Positions 1 to 11,149 of a stretch of DNA of 64,000 nucleotides are shown in pieces (the stretch's first letter is position 1; the number at the start of each line of letters is the position of its first letter). Made by a program: the position numbers and the translations under genes. The notes under the pieces are model-generated. The model was not told where the DNA came from, did no database searches, and saw nothing but the letters and a program-made list of their open reading frames with translations. This DNA comes from Boswellia sacra. Its lineage: Eukaryota > Streptophyta > Magnoliopsida > Sapindales > Burseraceae. The DNA lies in contig SNVD02010585.1 in NCBI GenBank assembly GCA_013180625.2, positions 417,855 to 481,854 on the forward strand. Reading direction: 5' to 3'.

Positions 1-146
1 CTTATATCATAAGGTGTAATAATTAAACTAATTAAATAAGCGAAAAAGAGAAGGCCATCGGAGTGCGACTATCTTTGGCCTTTTGGCATGGGCAATTCGG
101 CTTGTCTCGTGACAATGTCACCGTCAAAATGTTTGTAACATTTTTT

Positions 147-290
147 TGAAAAAATTAAAAAAATAGATAAAATTAGGGGCCTTTAGTGAAATTTAGACAT
201 ATTCTAAAATATTTTTATGTCATAGACACTTTCTTCATAAAATGACAAATCATTGTTGAAAAAAAAGAAGCATCGTCACTCCTTCCTCCA
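147..290 (+). repeat. Left terminal inverted repeat of the MULE
   Basis: It matches the complement of 12205-12365. The best stretch is about 160-235, followed by a shorter block near 274-290 (CGTCACTCCTTCCTCCACT against 12206-12230 reversed). Confidence 0.85.
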
Positions 291-589
291 CTGTCTGAAA
301 CACTCTTCAACATCTTGCTTTCATTTCATCTCATTGTTTAATCTTAAAGTTGAAGTTGAGCAACAAGATAAGACAAACTCTCCGTAGTCACTCTCTAAAT
401 AGCACAAGAATGTTGAAATAGGTTGTAATGTTTTCATTATTTCTTGTTTTCATAGCTATTAACCACATTATGTAGCTTAAAATAGGGATATGTATGTGAA
501 CTAAGCTTAGAGCTAGCTCGTTTTTTGTTAAAATTTGCTGAAAATTATAAATCGTAGAGCAAATCTGGTATCGCAGTCAACGGGAAAGA

Positions 590-770
590 AGAAACGATTT
601 GTTGAGTGACATCACTCGATATGTCAGATATATAAGACCGACTCTTGACATGTCGAGGGGTCATGTCAAGTGTCAAGGGATTGTGTCGAGTCTACGGTTG
701 AGTGTTGAGTTAGTGCGTCGAGTGGAGTGTCGACTGCGTCAATTATCGGATGTGTATTTAGTCGAGTTTT
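590..770. repeat. Left subterminal array of GTCGAG/CTCGAC-type short motifs
   Basis: Short words such as TGTCGAG, CACTCGA, TTGACATGTCGAG and GTCGAGTGGAGTGTCGAC recur in both orientations, so the stretch is rich in small palindromes. A matching block lies at 11150-11720 near the other end. Subterminal motif arrays are often transposase-binding regions; that role is inferred here. I do not regard the short reading frames across this stretch as genes. Confidence 0.6.
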
Positions 771-1024
771 ATGTCGAGCGTTTGGGCAGAATTGTTGTTT
801 TTGTGAACTATTTAAGCAATTTCGTAATGATTTGTTGTCCATGGACCTTATATGATATGCCTCTATCATGCAGGATATGAAAACTTTACCCATACTAATT
901 CTATACAATGGTTCTTAGATTATGCAAGAGAATGGTGATTATTTGTACACTGGTGGGAGGGCCAAGCTATTAATAATTTGTAGGTGCTATCTATAATGAG
1001 TTAGTTGACTGTATTAGTACTGAA

Positions 1025-1994
1025 ATGGGTTGGGATCTTCCTAAGCATAACATAAGTTTAGATGTTCAATTTACTTTTAAGGGTGTTCCGCCATTGCCAA
1101 CTCCTATTGAGACTGACAAAGATGTTTGTTTTGTCAAAGTTGAAGATAGGGAGAAGCAAAGACAAAGGTTAGGATCCAATGCTGTACGAAGGCAACAAAG
1201 TTCTTCTCATCCCTCTTTGTTTCGCTCAGCAAGTGGAAACAACCAATTAAGTGAGTCCACTCTTGTTTGTACACAACCACAATTGAATGACGACGTTGGC
1301 ATTGAGTTTGAGCAATATTTAGAACATGCAGGGCATGAATCAGTTGGGGTGTTAGATGAAAATGAGGAAGGGGTGCCCCCGTCGATGCCATCGAGATTAG
1401 TACGTCATCTTGATAGCATTAGAGAGTTTGAGAGTTTAGGCAATATTGATGTTAATAATGCTAATGATGATGTTAATGATGACGATGGTGGTGAGGAAGA
1501 TTATGATGATGGTAGTGATGATGTTAGTGAGCATGGTGACGATGAGAATGATGATTGCACTGTTCGTATTGAAGATTTGGGTGAGGGTTTGAATGATTTT
1601 ATTGTTGATGGGCAGGATGTAGACGATTCACATTTTGATAATGATGAACATACGGAGTTCTTGAATGATGTGAACCAGGATGTGCTGTTTAACATTCCTT
1701 TCCCAAATCACTCCACAGCTATGCCTCCACTATACGGACATCAACAAGATCCGATGTAGAATAATGAGCTGAAAATGGATGCAAATTCTATATATGAAAA
1801 AGCTGATTTGGGCTTTGAAAATGACAACCATTGGGCTAAAATATTTAGGTGGATGCCACCTATTGTGCATTCATCATCTGTAGTTGGCGATGATACTTCA
1901 TCGTTTGTAGTTGATGGGATTGAGGTTGCAGTTGGACAGATGTTTAACAGCAAAACTGAGCTTCGTGAGAAGTTATCAAATTTAACATTAAGAC
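1025..1994 (+). pseudogene. MuDR-type MULE transposase, N-terminal half (interrupted)
   Basis: A 244-residue open stretch begins MGWDLPKH and contains a very acidic Asp/Asn-rich segment (about residues 140-215), typical of the linker before the MuDR DNA-binding domain. After a stop at 1759 a second open stretch starts near 1775. It contains a VGQMFNSKTELREKLS-like segment, which is the start of the plant MuDR transposase DNA-binding domain. The domain is cut at 1994 by a hAT MITE and resumes at 2608 (NSNATKFEIACYAESCKWRL). The transposase would normally bind the TIRs and cut and paste the element. It is broken by the stop at 1759, by the MITE, and by further stops downstream. The native ATG upstream of 1025 is not certain. 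Confidence 0.75.
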
Positions 1995-2599
1995 TAGGGA
2001 TGACAATTTGACTCGATTGGGGCTGGGGATCCAGAAAATTCAGACGTATGGGGTTGGGTAATAACCAGGAAAACACCAGAATTTGGCCTGGGCCGGGGAC
2101 CCGGAATTAAACCTGGGGTATAATATTAAAATTAAGATTATGTCAAATGAAAATTCATATCTCTTAGGTTGTAATACTTACTTATAGCCCCTTATGTAAA
2201 GCCTAAGCCCATTTTCTAATTTTTTAAAATAGCCCAACGCGCCAAGCCCAGCCCAACAACCAAAGCCCAACCAATGCCATAATTTGAAAAACTAAATAAA
2301 AAATTGCTCTAGCCACAGCTTGAACCCGTGTCCTACTGCATATTCAAATAGCGCACTGCTAGTGGGCCAAAACTGTTCTTCGTGTAAACTTATAACTACC
2401 AAAATATATATAGTATATTAAAAAGTTTTAGAATTTTTTAAAAATTGTAAAACCCCGGTTTTAATCCCGGGTTATTGAAAAACCCGGCCCCGGCCCCGAG
2501 AAAAAAATTCCAAGGAATTTCTCAGGGTTGGATTCAAAAATACAATGCCGGGGCCAAGGCCAGGGCCAACGGTCCCGACCCCAAGTTTTGCCATCCCTA
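1995..2599. mobile_element. hAT-type MITE inserted in the MULE transposase
   Basis: It is 605 bp long with ends TAGGGATGACAA and TTGCCATCCCTA (imperfect inverted repeat), flanked by a perfect 8-bp direct repeat ATTAAGAC at 1987-1994 and 2600-2607. An 8-bp duplication with a TAGGG-type terminus is the hAT signature. The interior is GC-rich near the ends (runs of GGGGCTGGGG and CCCGGCCCCGG) and has no coding capacity. Taking out the element plus one ATTAAGAC lets the DNA-binding domain read on in the same frame, apart from one stop just downstream. Confidence 0.88.
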
Positions 2600-2607
2600 A
2601 TTAAGAC

Positions 2608-4240
2608 CCAACTTTCAATTCTAGGTGATGAACTCTAATGCAACAAAGTTTGAGATTGCATGCTATGCTGAATCCTGTAAATGGCGTTTACGTGCCACAA
2701 AGGTAGCCAGTTCACATTTCTTCCAAGTGAAAAAGTATAAGAGCCATCACTCTTGATCCGGTGTTGGACTTCACCCAAATAAAAAACAGGCAACTGCACA
2801 TGTCATTGGCAAACATATTAAGAGCAAATTCGTTGAGGCATAGAGAATATATCTTCCGAAGGATATTATGTTTGATATTCAGAAGTCATTGGGTGTTAAT
2901 ATCACATACAATAAAGCATAGAGGGCATAGGAGGCAGCTTTGTAAGAACTTCATAGATCTCATGAGGAATCATTCACACTACTCCCCCAGTACATGTACA
3001 TGATTGAGAAAGCAAACCCAGGCACCAAAATGACTTTAGAAACTAATGATAACAACCATTTCAGATACTTCTTCATGAGTATGGGGGCCTCTATTGCTGG
3101 ATTTGCATCCTCAATCAGTCCAGTTATCGCAGTTGATGGATCTTTTCTGAAAGGGAAATATAGAGATCTATTGATTTTGACTTCTTGTATGGATGGAAAT
3201 AAACAAATATACCCATTGGCATTCGGAGTTGGGCATTTCGAAAATGATGAGTCGTGGAACTGGTTCATGAGACAGTTGCGTGATCATATAGTACAAAATG
3301 TCGGAGATCTTGTTTTCATTTCTGATCATCATCGTAGCATTGAACGAGCTATTATAGAAGTTTTTCCTCATGCATTGCATGGATTGCGCACTCATCATTT
3401 GAAGGGTAACTTGAAGGCAACATTGAAGGACAAGACTTTGTTAGATATATACTCCCGAGCTACAAGGACATATCACTGTGCTGATTTCAACTATTATATG
3501 TGGCAAATTGAATCTTATATGCCTACAGCAGCAATTTATGTTTGAGAGATTGGAGTCGATAAATGGGCACTTTCACAGTTTCATGGCCGACGGTATAGCA
3601 TAATGACAACAAATATTGCTGAGTCGATGAATAGCTGCTTGCAGCATGTGAGATTCCTTTTGGTTACATTGTTAGCAGATTATTATCGGGCCAACTTACA
3701 TCAATGGTTCTACGAGCATCGAGAGTTATTTGCTTAGTCAGAATTACATCTCTCGTCGTAGGCTAACAAGTTGATGGAGGAGCATTTGAAGGAGGGCAAA
3801 CGTATGAGGGTTAGTGGTATCTCTCTTACTATGTATGAGGTGAGAGGTAACGACCATGTCAACGTCATTGAATGCACGCTCAGACATGAACGTGTAGGGT
3901 GTTTGATCTTGACCATCTTCTGTGTGCACATGTATTAGCTGTTTGCAAATGTATGAACCTTCTGACATGCCATGAGTATTATGCTCATTGGTATTACTAC
4001 ATGCATATGCTATGCCAGTTGTTCCTATTGGAGTTAGTAAAGATTAGATGATTCCTGATGAGGTACGCAACAGAGTTATTCTACTATCAGTCATGAGCAG
4101 ACCGGTCAGTCGTCCTCAAAGGAATCGAATCCCTTTCGTCGATGAGTCTAACTCGTCCTGAAATTACGGGCGCTGTGGAAGTGCCGGGCACAATCGTTAG
4201 ACATTTTGAAACCCTGTTCAACTTCATGACAGGGGATGAT
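2608..4240 (+). pseudogene. MuDR-type MULE transposase, catalytic (DDE) and SWIM half
   Basis: This continues the gene starting at 1025. From 2630 it reads the end of the DNA-binding domain (CYAESCKWRLRATK). The segment at 2760-2990 is frameshifted. The 183-residue open stretch 2994-3545 is the MULE catalytic core: VIAVDGSFLKGKYR holds the first Asp, PLAFGVGHFENDESWNWF follows, and FISDHHRSIERAI holds the second Asp. The usual CxxHL motif has decayed to RTHHLKGN. A stop/frameshift at about 3543 leads into NIAESMNS and a degenerate SWIM-like zinc-finger region (about 3880-3960, frameshifted, with words matching DLDHL and CAHVLAVC). The reading thread ends near 4240. The family normally runs 700-900 residues without interruption; this copy has many stops and cannot encode an active enzyme. 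Confidence 0.85.
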
Positions 4241-4254
4241 GTCTGGCAATTGTA

Positions 4255-4985
4255 TGTAACGAGTTTTTTTTTCTGTATGTAATATTATTTCTTTACTCTA
4301 ACTGATATAATGGATTAATTTTATTCCATTGGAAGCTAATTCAAATGAATAACTTTCAATTATGTGCTTTTATCTATGTATACGACTTTGTCGAATCAAG
4401 TTTTGAGGTTGAAGTTAAAATAGATGAAAATGCTAGTTAGAGTGAAAGTATAGGTCTTCCTGTCCTAGTGACAGTAAATCAATAGCTAGATGAAAATGTG
4501 GATGTGTTGGGAGGAGACGTGAGTTATGTAGGTTTGGAGGATTTCGAAAAAGAGACCAATGAAGTACAGAACCTGAAATCCTTTAAACCCACAAAACTCA
4601 TGTTATCAACATCATCTCCAGCCACTACATCCATATGAACTTCATTGGTCTATTTCCCCAAATCCTCCAAACCTACATAACTCACATCTCCTCCCAACAC
4701 ATCCACATGAACTTATTCTTTACTAGCTATTGATTCATTGTCTCCAGGACAGGAAGATCCACACTTTCACTCCAACTAGCATTTTCATCTGTTTTAACAT
4801 CAACCTCAAGTCTTGATTCGACAAAGTTGTATACATAGAGGGTATTTTTCTTTATGTAATATTATTTGTTTGGTCTAAGCGATATAGTATATTTATTTTA
4901 TTCCATTGGAGGCTAGTTCAAATGAATAAACTTTAATTTATATGCTATTGTCAATGTATAAAACATTCATGTATGGAACATGCAT
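4255..4985. repeat. Imperfect palindrome (arms ~200 bp) with flanking direct repeats
   Basis: The segment about 4378-4575 reads as the complement of about 4635-4835 with roughly 85-90% match by eye. Shared blocks include GATGAAAATGCTAGTT and GTGAGTTATGTAGGTTTGGA. The spacer is only ~60 bp. In addition, 4258-4378 is repeated directly at about 4838-4960 (TGTAATATTATTT, TTTTATTCCATTGGA). This is a local inverted duplication inside the MULE that could fold into a long hairpin. Confidence 0.75.
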
Positions 4986-5170
4986 TTATGTGCTTCGTCA
5001 ATGTATAAAACATTCAAGTACTAGACATTCATTTATGTGCTTTGTCAATGTATATAACATTCATGTATGAAACACGAATTTATGTGCATTGTCATTGAAT
5101 TAAACATTCCTGTATGAGAGACGAATTTATGTGCTTTGACAAGGTATAAAACATTCACGTATGAGTATTT
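4941..5170 (+). repeat. 47-bp tandem repeat, five copies
   Basis: Units start at about 4941, 4988, 5035, 5082 and 5129, each built on ATGTGCTTTGTCAATGTATA followed by ACATTCATGTATG. No coding function is seen. From 5270 to 5400 a looser series of TGTAACTATACAAAAA-like words follows. Confidence 0.75.
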
Positions 5171-5739
5171 TTTGACGACGTACACGTATGTACCAATACA
5201 TTCGAGCAAAGATGTATTTATAAGTTTTCGTATTGACCTTTTCACTTGACTATGCAAGTACGTACCCCTATATATGAAAAAAATGTGCTAGTATACAAAA
5301 TATGTAACTATACAAAAATGTGTAAATGTACACAAACTTGTAACTCTACAAAAATTTGTAAATATACAAAAATGTGTATCACTAAAAAAAATGTGTAACA
5401 TGCAAGACAAAATAATAGGACAACACTGTTAGCCTTAAGGCTATATGATAATTTTGATGATAACAATACACATTGATTCATTGAGATTTACTAATATATT
5501 TATTTATGTGCAAGAATAAGATTATTGAAATAATTATAAAATCAAGAAGGGGTTTATTAAAATGAAGTGTTGAAGCTTAGGAGAAGACTACATGTTAAAG
5601 GCATCAAAGTTTAAGTACAAGGTTTGATTCAAGGAATGTGATATATGAGCAATGTTCTATCAATTGGTCATATATTTCTCTACAAATGTCCAAATAATGT
5701 GATTCTTGAGCCTTTGGAAAACTTACTCAATTTATAACA

Positions 5740-6360
5740 TTTCATATGTTTTAAAGAAATTCAAATTTTAAGTGCAAGATCGTCCAAATCATCATGCAAA
5801 GTGAAAGACAAATGGAAGCAGCTGACATGAGCACCGAATACTCTTTTGGACATATCTTGAGCTAGAAAAATCAAAATGACTTGATTCTTGCGGCATTAGA
5901 AAGATGACTTAATGGGAACATTTCATATGTTTTGAAAAAATTCAAATTTCAAACAGAAGGCCGGCATAATTGACATGCAATTCGGTGGACTGACACAGAG
6001 AAGAAAAATCAACTCACATGAGCATCGAATGGTGTTTTGGCCATATCTTAAGATAAAGATATCCAAATTCTTTGAATCTTAATGTTTTGGAAAGCTTATT
6101 AAAATATGAAGATCTTTTATGTTTTGAAGAAATTCAAATTTCAAACGGAAGGCTGACAGAATTATCATTCAAATCGGTGGACTGACACATGGAAGAAAAA
6201 TCAAGTCACATGAGCACCGAATGGTGTTTTGACCATATCTTGAGCTACAGATATCCAAATGACTTGATTCTTGATGCGTTGGAAAGCTTATTCAAATGTG
6301 CAGATCTTTTATGTTTTACATATTTTCAAATTTCAAACGGAACATTGACAAAAATGGCAG
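5740..6360 (+). repeat. ~190-bp tandem repeat, three diverged units, inside the solo LTR
   Basis: The landmark GAGCACCGAATGGTGTTTTG recurs near 5830, 6021 and 6211, each time followed by a GCCATATCTTGAG-like word, TTGGAAAGCTTATT and CAAATTTCAAACGGAA. Confidence 0.7.
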
Positions 6361-6650
6361 ACAAGATTACGGTTTTTATGGTGGGCAGAAAATTTGGAGA
6401 TGGTGTCTTCACTTGATTAAGTTCATCTCATTTGCCTATAAAAGGAGCCATTCTCCCATGCATTCAACAAGTGCAAGAGAAGCATTTTATCAAGCAAAAA
6501 GCAAGAGAATCATCAAGTCTAGAGAGCTTTTATATTATCTACTCTTTGAAGAGAGTTATACTTTTGTTGTAAAAATTTTCTTTGTTCTTGTATTGTGGTG
6601 AGAGTGAGATCTTCTTGTAAAGGATAAAAGTTATCCTTGAGAGAACTCTT

Positions 6651-6940
6651 TCCTTGGTGAGGTTGTTCATCAAGAAGAACTCTTGGTGTGGTGTTATCAA
6701 GAGTTGAAGAAAGTTGCCTTGGTGAGGTTGTTCATCAAGAAGAACTCTTGGTGTGGTGTTATCAAGAGTTGAGGAAAGTTGCCTTGGTGAGGTTGTTCAT
6801 CAAGAAGAACTCTTGGTGTGGTGTTATCAAGAGTTGAAGGAAGTTGCCTTGGTGAGGTTGTTCATCAAGAAGAACTCTTGGTGTGGTGTTATCAAGGGTT
6901 GAAGAAAAAGTCTTGGTGAGGTTGTTCATCAAGCAAGTTG
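6651..6940 (+). repeat. 65-bp tandem repeat, about 4.5 copies, inside the solo LTR
   Basis: The unit runs from CCTTGGTGAGGTTGTTCATC through AAGAACTCTTGGTGTGGTGT to a TATCAAGAGTTGAAG-like end. Copies start at about 6651, 6716, 6781, 6846 and 6911; the last is partial. Confidence 0.85.
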
Positions 6941-7288
6941 TAAAGATTTCTACAACTTAGTGGAAAGCTTAGCTCGTGGAGCTAGGAGCCCGTGGACGTA
7001 GGCAAGGTTTGCCGAACCACGTAAATTGAGTTTGCACTCTCTCTATCCCTTTCCTCTTTACATTTACTTGCACTTGTGATTGTTCATCATTATTATTCTT
7101 TTGATTGCATCTTTGATAAATTCTAATTTCATCTTCTTCACCTTTATTTTCAAAGAAAGAGTGAACTAATTTTGATCTTTCAAGAAAAGTTTTCTAAATC
7201 CGTTTTGATAAATAAAAACACAATTCACCCCCCCTCTTGGGTTACCATACCTGGGTCAACAAACACGTCTATCATGCATGACACAAAA

Positions 7289-8620
7289 TCATGGTAGAGT
7301 CGTGCTGGGCTCTAGCTCAACATCCACTAACATAACATCGGCAAGCCCTGTGGTGGCAACATCCACTGGCACAACATCAGCAGGCCTTGTGATGGCCGCA
7401 ACATCATCAGGCACAACATCGATAGGCCCTGTGATAGCTGTAACATCTACTGGCACAATATCAATAAGCCTTGTGGTGGCCGAGACATCGGCAGGCACAA
7501 CATCGGCAGGCCCTGTGGTGGCGAAGACGGCCTCCTTCGCCTGTGGAAGAACACGATAAGCCCAAAGCTGTAACATCATTCTTTCCCCAAGGATCTCATC
7601 TGTGAATGCCTTAATGTCTGTCAATAGAACACCCCTCGCTAAGAACTCCATGTACTTCAAATAGTACACGCCCCATGCTCCTCCCCCAGCCTCCTGTTGT
7701 GGCACCTCGGCCGAATCCTTGATGCACTCAATGTCGTATGGGGTTGCGGGGTAGTCAAGAAGACTGTAAACATCCATTGACACCATACGAGGTATCAATT
7801 CTGTCAGGCATCGGACTGTATCTCTCACTGTATAGGTGGAATTATACGCAAAATATGAGTCATATATGACTATGACACGATGATTTAAATCCACTTTGAC
7901 TGCCACCCAATATTCGTCGTCGATGTTAACAAGGACATAAAGCTGAAAAGGAAATTGAGAACATGAAAATTAATGACAACATTTTGATTAAAATAGCACA
8001 TACTAACATATTGAATATAAATGTACCCACCCTTTCCACATCCACCCATGGTCGTCTAACGAGGGACATCTCTCCAATGACAAACTAGACCATATTAGCC
8101 TCGTTTACCCAGTTAATCTCATCCAGTTTGTCAGAATAGAGTGTCCACAACGACTACACTTTTAATTACAATTTCATGAGTACGGTTAGCACATTGAAGG
8201 AATTAGAAATTAACTATAAATTCAGATGTTTTGCAAATACCTACCCAGAAAGTGGTGTCCAGGAAAGCAAACCTTTCGACACCAGTTGTGCCCATATTGA
8301 GAGCTCTACAGCGTAACATCCACAATTAGCTATCAATATGCTACATATAGCAATAGTAGTCAATAAATATTGCAATAATATATGGTCCAGTTTGTCAAAG
8401 ACAATAAGGAATTAAACAAACCAGCAGTGCAGACGCCCAAATCAATAATATATGCAAGCCACTGTGTCGGCGTCATCAACGTCTTGAAGAACTCATAACC
8501 AGCAGTGCAGACGCCCAAATCAATATCACTCGACTCCTCCTTTTTCCACACATCGAAGCTAATGTAATCAGCAGTTGGTATGGGGGCATGTGGGTCAAAT
8601 AATGAAACCCGAGTCCACAA
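7289..8620 (-). pseudogene. Ulp1-like cysteine protease domain of the MULE, catalytically dead
   Basis: Read on the - strand this is the C-terminal peptidase C48 (Ulp1/SUMO-protease-like) domain common in plant MULEs. GYEFFKTLMTPTQWLA lies at about 8490-8450, followed by a WTLYSDKLDEI segment. An intron with GT...AG ends (8030 to 7943) precedes LYVLVNIDDEYWVAVKVDLN, then VIVIYDS, then VPQQEAGGGAWGVYYLKYM. In the family the triad is His (in HW), Asp (in YDS) and Cys (in DCG) with an oxyanion Gln. Here His is Tyr (EYW), Asp and Gln are kept, and Cys is Trp (codon TGG). A second intron is likely near 8150-8246. A duplicated IDLGVCTAG segment occurs at 8420-8520. The tail carries a 15-residue repeat. 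The domain is very probably unable to cleave SUMO-like substrates. Confidence 0.8.
7335..7530 (-). repeat. 45-bp minisatellite coding a Pro/Val/Asp-rich tail of the Ulp1 ORF
   Basis: About four to five units of a TGGTGGCNNNAACATCNNC-type 45-mer encode repeats resembling TTGPADVVPADVSA at the C-terminus. The unit length is a multiple of three, so the reading frame survives. Confidence 0.75.
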
Positions 8621-8639
8621 GACACCGCAGGATACATTC

Positions 8640-9760
8640 TCTACATCATGTGTTGCGGGCTCGCTAGACTGTATGGAGGGCTCCTCGGTAGGCTGAAGAT
8701 TTGGTCCCTCTATGGGCGAATCAATCGGGGCTTTTGGCTGTATATGCTAATCGTTAGAGGCTTTCTCATGTGGCTCAACCCTCGCTCACTTTCTACCCGA
8801 TGAATTGACGAAGCGGCTCCGTTTATACTTTCTTGGAAATAGTCGTCGATCTCAGAGCGAAACAAAGCCCTTGGGAGGAGCATTGACAGCACGAACACTT
8901 GTGTCCATGGGTTTAGGTTCTGTTGCCTCCAGACCTTCACCATCATTGCGCCAACCATCATCCGAATCCAGTGTTACAGCCACCAAAACGTCAAGTTAAG
9001 CGGTGTGACATCATGAAGATCACAAAATTCATTTATTAACTTCTGCAACGTACTGTGGTAGCGTATTTAAAATGGCCACCCAGTAGAACAACAGCCTCAC
9101 GCAGAAGAACTATCTCCTTACGCATGTCCTTATTCTCCGTCTGTAACAATGTCATCTTCTCTCGGAGTCTTGCAAGCTCATGCAGAACTGTGCTCTCGAA
9201 CCTATCATGTAACAACTATGCCTATATATCATTCTTCATAATCACCATGATAAATCAACCAACCAGTAATGTAAACAGATAAGTATACGAATGTAAAATC
9301 TCATTACATACCTTCGTGCTTGAAGGGACATCGTGTACAAGAGGGGAAATGTCATGGTAGGTCATCGTGTGACCTGACGGAGGAATTGAATCGCCTGTAG
9401 GACCATAGCTATTGAACGTGGTAGGTGTAAGACTGATGGGGGGATCGGTTGTGTCCATGTCTGCCCCCACATCAGGTTTATTGACGGAACTATGTCCAGC
9501 GGGATGAGTTCCGGATGGATCCTCATGACCGTGACTCTTGTATGCTGGAGGTGTAGGACTAACGGGGGAAGTAGGCGACAGAGACTGCACACATTCATTT
9601 GCAAGACTGGCAGTGTCACTGATTGGCCCCACTGTAGGTCTAATAGGGAAACTTTGACCAGCAAGAGGTGGAGTTGATGTATCACTTGTCAAAAGTGGCT
9701 CAATCCTCTCATCGGGCAATAAAGGAGCATCCACAGATGTCGCCTATGCTACATGTGCAC
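8640..9760 (-). pseudogene. Low-complexity Pro/Ser/Thr-rich linker of the DUF1985-Ulp1 gene
   Basis: On the - strand a 159-residue open stretch (9734-9255) begins MDAPLLPDER and is rich in Pro, Ser and Thr with repeated SLTPTTFNSYGP-like and SPTSPVSPTPPAYKSHG words. This is the disordered linker usually found between DUF1985 and the Ulp1 domain in MULE proteins. The segment 9250-8640 continues with short open pieces in several frames. There is no domain of its own. I assign it by position between two recognised domains. Confidence 0.55.
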
Positions 9761-9888
9761 CTCTCTGGATGCCAACTACTGCAGCAAGCCTAATATATCA
9801 ATCTCTCATCTGCTCCACCTCAGATGGCTCCAAAACGACGAGTGGACGAGCCTGCATCAACAAATAAGCTGTCAAATTAAACAGTGAT

Positions 9889-10890
9889 TCACAGTGAACA
9901 AAAACAGAAAAAAAACAGGGGAACCTTACATAACTGCCTCCTAACCAACATGACATCACGTTTGATGATGTCCTTTAATAGGGTCTTTTTTGTCTCCCAC
10001 TTCAACAAGCGCAGTATCCTCTTTGCAAACTCCCCATCCGCTTGCCCATATGTTGAGCCAATGTATAGCACGACCTCGTACAACCAAACCTTAATAACAT
10101 AAGGGTTTTTTAGTAGCAATGGGCATTTAAAATTGCAACTCAAAGAAACTAATAAACACAACCAATATTTATTTTTCAGTATGTACTTGAATAGCGTAGG
10201 GCACCCTTGTAAGTTATATCTCTCTGAATGCTTCCCTTTTCCTGTCGTCTTCTTCTTCTTCATTTCGGCTCGCTTCTTGTAGTTTTCCAACCTCCCATCT
10301 AAAGCTTTTTTCATTCCTTTAAGTGTCTTATCATAAGACACCGAACTCCATGGATAATCGTTAAACATATCCAATGTGTTGACAAAATTCAACCATTTAC
10401 GGGAGACATATCGGTGTCGATCATGTCCCATGAAAAGCCGCTCGAGCACGTAATACAGGGCTAGCTTTACAACATTCTTGTCTAGCATAGTTGACACATT
10501 TAATGCCCGAAGTCTTTGATAGAAATCTATGAGCTCCATCTCCTCATCCCCCGAAGTACGTATCCAACAAATGGCACGGATTCAAGGCATTCGGTATTGG
10601 TGGCATGGGCGTAGCGAATCTCAAACCGGTAACCAAACCGAACTTTTGGGTAGAAAAACGAATCAATCTTCTTGGAAAGAAGAAAAAAAACATAAGATGC
10701 CAATAATGGTAACAAAGAACATAACTATAACCATCAAATGCTAAAAAATCAAATAACGTAACTACATTGTAGTTCAAACACTATATTTTTACCTTCAATA
10801 AGGAATCACATCTCTTCATCGTAACGCATTGTGTTAACCTCCCACTCAAGCACATTGTGCACCAACTGAGATGGAAAGGACAGCTCCCGA
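9889..10890 (-). pseudogene. DUF1985 domain, N-terminal part of the MULE Ulp1 gene
   Basis: A 216-residue stretch (10539-9889, - strand) contains LALYYVLERLFMGHDRHRYV, then WLNFVNTLDMFNDYPWSSVS, a basic KKKKTTGKGKHSERYNLQGC segment, and PYVIKVWLYEVVLYIGSTYG. These words mark DUF1985, a domain of unknown function found in MULE-encoded Ulp1 proteins of eudicots. Intron-like sequence (about 10190-10090) interrupts the reading. Upstream, 10890-10800 reads RELSFPSQLVHNVLEWEVNT, continuing the domain in another exon or frame. It belongs with 9760-7289 to one - strand gene. Regulation is not visible. Confidence 0.7.
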
Positions 10891-11149
10891 ATGTCTAGGA
10901 GAAACCCAAAACATGTATTACGAAACATGTTTCGTAATACATGTTTTCAAATTCGTGCGAATCCATTCTATACAGTCCAAACTTGCTAAGTTTGTGATAA
11001 CTGCATGGTAATGCTCACCATACGGTGTCTTTAGGGTGAAGGACAGTCCAAATTCATTTGCCATTTGCTTCAACCTACAAAAAAAAAAGTTTGTTATAGT
11101 TAAATATGATGGAAAAAGGCAAAAAACAAGGCTACAATAAGTAACCTGT

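Larger units (their letters stand above)
5427..7261 (+). mobile_element. Solo LTR, Sirevirus-like Ty1/copia
   Basis: The 1835-bp sequence begins TGTTAGCC and ends GGGTCAACA, and is flanked by a perfect 5-bp direct repeat AACAC (5422-5426 and 7262-7266). The last ~60 bp (ACAATTCACCCCCCCTCTTG) and the AGGTTTGCCGAACCACGTAAA stretch near 7007-7026 are characteristic of Sirevirus LTRs, as are internal tandem repeats. No internal region, primer site or second LTR is present, so it is best read as a solo LTR left by LTR-LTR recombination. Short reading frames inside are not genes. Confidence 0.85.

Noticed and set aside
599..880. 93-codon frame as a small gene
   Set aside because: It runs through the GTCGAG motif cluster at the MULE end; there is no conserved content, and an overlapping frame on the other strand is equally long.
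6189..6601. Two + strand frames inside the solo LTR
   Set aside because: They lie across LTR tandem repeats, lack similarity to any family I know, and overlap each other.
7278..7559. Ser/Thr-rich + strand frame
   Set aside because: It is the mirror of the 45-bp minisatellite in the - strand Ulp1 frame, which has the recognisable domain.
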